Below are positions 1 to 5,065 of a DNA stretch of 5,065 nt, in pieces. Below the pieces are notes generated by a model. That model saw only the letters and a list, made by a program, of their open reading frames with translations. It was not told the origin of the DNA and searched no databases. The position numbers and the translations under genes were made by a program. The stretch spans positions 1 to 5,065 of the forward strand of contig JAQBFV010000024.1 in assembly GCA_032123035.1 (NCBI GenBank), given 5' to 3'. This stretch comes from SG8-41 sp032123035. Lineage in GTDB: Bacteria; Pseudomonadota; Gammaproteobacteria; Burkholderiales; SG8-41. Position 1 is the stretch's first letter; the number at the start of each line of letters is the position of its first letter.

Positions 1-871
1 CCAGGTCATACTGAGGCCCCCAGCCTAGCGACCTGAGGCGCGAGCTGTCGCCGCAGATATGCGGCGGGTCCCACGCCCGGGGTTCGGCCTTGCCGAAGTG
101 GATCAGGTCCTCCTTCCCCAAAATCTGCCCGACCGTACGCATCAGTTCCTGCACGGTGATCGGCGTCCCCGAGGAAATGTTGTAAATCCCGGTAGCGCGG
201 GCCAGCGCGAGCCGCACAAACCCGCTGGCCACATCGTCCACGTGCAGGTAATCGCGCACCTGCGTTCCCGCGCTCGCCGCGAAAGGCCGCCCTTGCAGCA
301 GCGCATGGATGAGCGCGGGCACCGCACGCCGTCGGTCCTCTCCCGGTCCATAGAGGAAGAAGATCCGTCCCCACGCAAAATGGATTTCCCCGCGCGCGGC
401 GAGCTGCTCTCCGACCATGGCAAGACCGAGCTTGCTCGAGGCATACAGCGTCTCGGGATGGGTGGGATCCGATTCGGTAACCCGCCGCGACTGGTTGGCA
501 TACTCGGCGCAGGTGCCGGCGCCGACGAGCTGCTTGCAGCCGCACGCCAAAAGCGCATCAATCAATTCCAGGCTGCCAGACAGTGATGCCAGGTTCTCGG
601 TCCCGTGGAGATACTTGCCGGGCTCGGCATACCACGCGAGGTGAATGCAGCACTGGGGGGCGAACCCCGACAGGCTCGCACGGTCGTGTTGCGCAAACTC
701 CCGCAAATCCCCACGCAGCACCTCGATCTTCGCGTGCACGTCGCGAAGCCGCGAGAGCGGATCGCCCGGCACCGCCAGCACCGCCACCGTGCAGCCCTCG
801 GCGAGCAGTCGGCGCACCACCCGCGCACCGATGAAGCCCGACCCACCGGTAACCAGGATGCGCGCGCTCAT
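1..871 (-). CDS. NAD(P)-dependent epimerase/dehydratase-family sugar nucleotide reductase, 3' end cut by window edge
   Basis: Reading from ATG at 869-871 the frame stays open for 290 codons and leaves the window at base 1 without a stop. It is an extended short-chain dehydrogenase/reductase. Residues 8-15 are the Rossmann dinucleotide loop TGGSGFIG, Thr120 lies in GAGTCAEY where the family has its active Ser/Thr, and Tyr143-x-x-x-Lys147 (YASSK) is the catalytic pair. Further family signatures are FFLYGPGE (171-178), RDYLHVDDVA (206-215) and the YNISSG segment (230-235). Family members are about 300-310 residues, so probably only 10-20 C-terminal residues are missing. The start is set by the ATGA overlap with the epimerase gene; there is no clear Shine-Dalgarno, so translation probably relies on coupling. 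From its place as last enzyme of the set, I infer a 4-ketoreductase that finishes a CDP-linked C-methyl-deoxyhexose. A 4-epimerase or dehydratase role is not excluded by sequence alone. The cofactor (NADH or NADPH) cannot be decided by eye. Confidence 0.88.
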   Translation of the reverse strand, partial: MSARILVTGGSGFIGARVVRRLLAEGCTVAVLAVPGDPLSRLRDVHAKIEVLRGDLREFAQHDRASLSGFAPQCCIHLAWYAEPGKYLHGTENLASLSGSLELIDALLACGCKQLVGAGTCAEYANQSRRVTESDPTHPETLYASSKLGLAMVGEQLAARGEIHFAWGRIFFLYGPGEDRRRAVPALIHALLQGRPFAASAGTQVRDYLHVDDVASGFVRLALARATGIYNISSGTPITVQELMRTVGQILGKEDLIHFGKAEPRAWDPPHICGDSSRLRSLGWGPQYDL

Positions 872-3800
872 CGCTTAAAATCGGGGAACGCGGCGTCGCG
901 TTCGGACAGGATCGGATCGGCGCGCGGCCAAGTGATCGCGAAAGCGGGATCGTTCCAGCGCACGCCTTGCGCGGAGGGCGCGTGGTAGGCGGCAGACATT
1001 TGGTAGAACACCTCGCTGTCATGCTCGAGGGTCTGGAAACCATGGGCACAGCCAGCCGGAACGAAAACCATCCGGTGAGTTTTCGCCGTGAGCTCGAAGG
1101 CAACCCAGGCACAATAGGTCGCGGACTCCGGCCGCAGATCCACAACGACGTCGTAGATAGCGCCCTGCGTGCAGCGCACGAGCTTGGCCTCGGCATGCGG
1201 CGCCACCTGGTAGTGCATGCCGCGCAGCGTGCCCGCCGCTTTGTTGAACGAGATATTGCACTGGACCAGCGCGGAGTCGAGTCCGTGCTCCCGGAACTCC
1301 CCCTCGCACCAGCTGCGCGCGAAGTAACCGCGTTCGTCCCCGACCGGCTCGAACTCGACCAGGAACGCTCCCTTGAGCCGGGTCTCCGTGAACTTCATGC
1401 GATGACCTGCACGCTTGGAATCGGCACCACGAAGCGCCCGCCCCAGGAGCGGATGTGCGCCATCTGCCCGATGATCTCATCCTTGATGTTCCATGGCAGG
1501 ACCAGCAAGTAATCCGGCTTCACATCGTCGATGCGCTCGGGTGCATAGACCGGGATATGCGTCCCGGGCAGAAACGTGTTCTGTTTGTGCGGGCTGCGGT
1601 CCACCGTGAAATCGAGAAAGTCGCAGCGGATGCCGCAATAGTTAAGCAGGGTATTCCCCTTGGCCGGAGCGCCGTAGCCCACTATCGTCTTGCCCGAGCG
1701 CTTGGCCTCGATCAGAAACTCCAGAAGCTTCCGCTTGGTCTCCTGCACGCGTTGAGAGAATGCGAGATAAGTCTCGATCCGCTCGAGCCCCAGGCGCCGC
1801 TCGCGTGCGGCAAGCTCGGTGACGCCCGCACCTGGCGTACCCCCCTCCTCGGCATGACGCGCGTAGATGCGAAGTGATCCGCCATGGGTCGGAATCTCAT
1901 CAACGTCAAACAGCTGCAGGCCGTGATGCGCAAACACCCGCTCGACGGCCACGAAAGAGAAATACGAGAAATGTTCGTGATAAATGGTGTCGAACTGGTT
2001 TTCCTCGATGAGACGCTGCAGATGCGGAAACTCCAGCGTAATGACGCCTTGTGGCTTGAGCACGATCTTCAGGCCGGCGACGAAATCGTTCAGGTCGGGT
2101 ACGTGCGCCAGAACGTTGTTGCCGAGCAGGAGGTCGGGGCGCGTGCCCGCGGCGACGAGCTCTTTCGCTGTATCGACGCCGAAAAATTTCACCAGAGTTG
2201 GAATGCCTCGGGCGATCGCGGCCTCGGCCACGTTCTTTGCCGGTTCGATGCCGAGGGCCGGAATGCCTTTCTGCTTGAAGTACTGGAGAAGATAGCCGTC
2301 GTTGCTCGCCAGCTCGATCACCTGGCTCTTCGGCCCGATCCCGAAGCGCTCGATCATGAGCTCGGTATAGCGGCGGGCGTGTTCGAGCCACGTATCGGAA
2401 TACGACGAGAAATAGGCGTAGTGCTCCCCGAAAATCTGCTGCGGGCTTTCGAACTCCTCGAGCCGCACCAAAAAGCAGCGTTCGCAGACGTACGCGTGCA
2501 ACGGATAAAATGGCTCCATCGCGCCGATCTGCTCCTGCTTGAGGAAGGCATTCGAGATCGGCGACATCCCGAGATCGCAGAAAGTGTGCCTCAGCTCAGC
2601 CCGGCAGAAGCGGCACGTCTTCATGCCGTGCGCTCCCTTGCCAGGAGCTCGCTGTAGCGCGTGATCTGCTCGAGCGAGAGCTCTTTCACATCGCCCCGCT
2701 CGTGCCACGCGCGATACCACTCGATCGTCCAGTCCACCGCCTGCGCAATGCTCAACAGCGGTTGCCAACCGATGCCCTTGGCCTTGGTGCAATCCAGCCG
2801 CAGCATTCGCGATTCGGGCGGTTGCGGCCGGGTCTCGAGCGCCCATGCCATCCCGCCGCCCCACGCCCGCGCCGCCAGTGCGACGATGTCTTCGACCGAC
2901 ATCGCATCGTCGTCCCGGGGACCGAAATTCCAGGCCTCAGCGTAGCGCAAGCGCTCCTCCCAGAGTCTTTGCGCCAGCATGAGGTAGCCCGACAGCGGCT
3001 CCAGCACATGCTGCCACGGACGAGTTGACTTGGGGTTACGAAGCACTAGTGGAGCTCCCGCCACCGCCGCCCGCACGAGATCCGGCATGAGTCGGTCCGC
3101 TGCCCAGTCGCCGCCGCCAATCACGTTCCCCGCGCGCGCCGAAGCTACCGCGGTGGCGCCGCTGCCGCTGAAAAAAGACCGGCGATACGAATCGACTGCC
3201 ATTTCCGCACAGGCCTTGCTGTTGCTGTAAGGATCGTGACCGCCGAGCGGATCGGTTTCGCGATAGCCTCGCGCTAATTCCTGGTTCTCATAACACTTGT
3301 CGGTCGTCACGATGACCGCGCTGCGCACGCTGTTCGTCTGCCGGATCGCCTCCAGCACATGCACGGTCCCGAGCAGATTGGTCGAATAGGTCTCCACAGG
3401 GTCGTCGTAGGACACCCGCACGAGGGGCTGCGCGGCGAGGTGGAATACGATTTCCGGTAAGAATTCCCGGAACACCGACTGCAGCCGCGGCAGATCCCGG
3501 ATGTCGCCGATGTGTCCCCGTACGCTCTCGGAAATCCGCGCCGCCTCGAACAAACTTGGCTGCGTCGGCGCGGGCAGAGAGTATCCGAGGACCTCCGCCC
3601 CCATGCGCCGGAGCCAAAGCGCGAGCCAGCCGCCCTTGAAGCCGGTATGTCCCGTAAGGAATACCCGCTTGCCGCGCCAGAATTCCGGAATCACCGCCAG
3701 ATCTTCCAGGGCGCCGCCCCGCCCCGCCAGAGTTCCTCGAGCTGATTCTTGTCGCGCAACGTGTCCATAGGCTGCCAGAAGCCGCGATGGTAGTAGGCCG

Positions 3801-5065
3801 CCAGCTGATCATCGCGAGCGAACCGCTCGAGCGGCTCCTTTTCCCATACCGTGCCGTCACCCTCGATGTAGTCGAGGGTCCTCGGCTTGAGCACGAAAAA
3901 TCCGCCGTTGATCCAGCCGCCGTCGCCCAGCGGCTTCTCCTGAAAGCCTCTCACGGCATCACCCTGGACCTTGAGTGCCCCGAACCGGCCCGGTGCCTGG
4001 ACCGCGGTGACGGTCGCCATCTTGCCGGACGCTCGGTGGAATTCGATCAGACGGTGGATGTCCACGTCACCCAACCCGTCGCCGTAGGTCATGCAAAAAT
4101 CCTCTTTCGGGTCGAGATACTTGCCCACGCGCTTGATGCGACCCCCGGTCATCGTGTCCTCGCCCGTGTCGACCAGGGTCACCCTCCACGGCTCCGAGTT
4201 CTTCTCCAGGACCTTCATATCGTTTGACCTCATGTCGAAGGTCACATCCGACATATGCAGGAAGTAATTGGCGAAGTACTCCTTGATGACGTAGCCTTTG
4301 TAACCGCAGCAGATAATGAAATCGTCGATTCCGAACGTCGAGTAGAGTTTCATGATATGCCAGATGATCGGCCTGCCCCCGATCTCGATCATCGGCTTGG
4401 GTTTCAAATAAGACTCCTCGGTGATGCGGGTACCCAACCCACCGGCGAGAATGACGAGCTTCATCTATTGCGCCTCCGAACGCGCCAACCAGAGTCCAGT
4501 TTTATTGGCGCGAGAACGATTCAGCAGTTTGTTCGAGCTATTCGCAAACACGGCTCATTATAAAGGCTCGAACCTGTCAGCTGCTACGCGTTGCGGCAGC
4601 CGCATGATCAGCACCACCTCTTCCGGACGAAACCCCGCCCTCTTGCCAGCCTGTCTCCTGCTTTTGATGGCCAAGACGCAACTCTGTTCTCGTCGTTGAC
4701 TGCGATAGCGGCAAGCTGCTCACCACCTGTGTGGAATCTAGGCCTGCGGCAGACGTCTCGGTCAAGATTTATCGAGCTTCGCGTAATAGTGTGTCAACCA
4801 TTTCCGCAACGATCAGCAGGAGAGCCGGAGCTGAATGAGCTGCACGACGCGCTCCGTGGCGCCGCGGTGCGCGGCGCAGAACGCCAGCGCGGCCTGCGCC
4901 ATGCGCTCTTGCGCGCCGCGGTCGAGGAGCAACCGTTGCGCCTCTTGAGCAAGCGCCACGGCATCGGCAACGCGAATCGCCGCGCCTGCCGCGACCGCGC
5001 GCTCGGTGGCCGCGGCGAAATTGTAGTATGACGGCCCGATAAGCACCGGTTTCCCCACGGCGCCC

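Overview
The window is a GC-rich stretch (above 60% G+C in the genes by eye) from a Gram-negative, lipopolysaccharide-making bacterium. The codon use and the end of a Kdo transferase gene (waaA) suggest a proteobacterium, possibly beta or gamma; that assignment is inference. Every supported gene lies on the minus strand, so transcription runs from high to low coordinates.

Layout in transcription order: the 3' end of waaA (4813-5065, cut by the window edge); a 348-base intergenic region (4465-4812) with two candidate promoter elements, two perfect 8-bp inverted repeats and a strong ribosome binding site; then five tightly packed genes. These are glucose-1-phosphate cytidylyltransferase (rfbF, 3691-4464), CDP-glucose 4,6-dehydratase (rfbG, 2621-3694), a TylC3/NovU-type sugar C-methyltransferase (1395-2624), an RmlC-fold sugar epimerase (868-1398) and an extended short-chain dehydrogenase/reductase (1-871, cut by the left edge). 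All four junctions in the five-gene run are 4-base stop/start overlaps (GTGA once, ATGA three times), so this looks like one translationally coupled operon.

Together the five enzymes read as a complete route to an activated, branched-chain 6-deoxyhexose: glucose-1-phosphate + CTP gives CDP-glucose, then CDP-4-keto-6-deoxyglucose, then C-methylation next to the keto group, epimerisation and finally C4 ketoreduction. This is the logic of the dTDP-linked antibiotic sugars mycarose and noviose, but here on a CDP carrier and next to an LPS inner-core gene. The likely product is a CDP-6-deoxy-C-methylhexose (the virenose/evalose type is one possibility) for a cell-surface glycan. No glycosyltransferase for it and no 3-deoxygenation gene (rfbH/ddhC) is visible here. 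The individual families are known; the combination and exact sugar are the points of interest.
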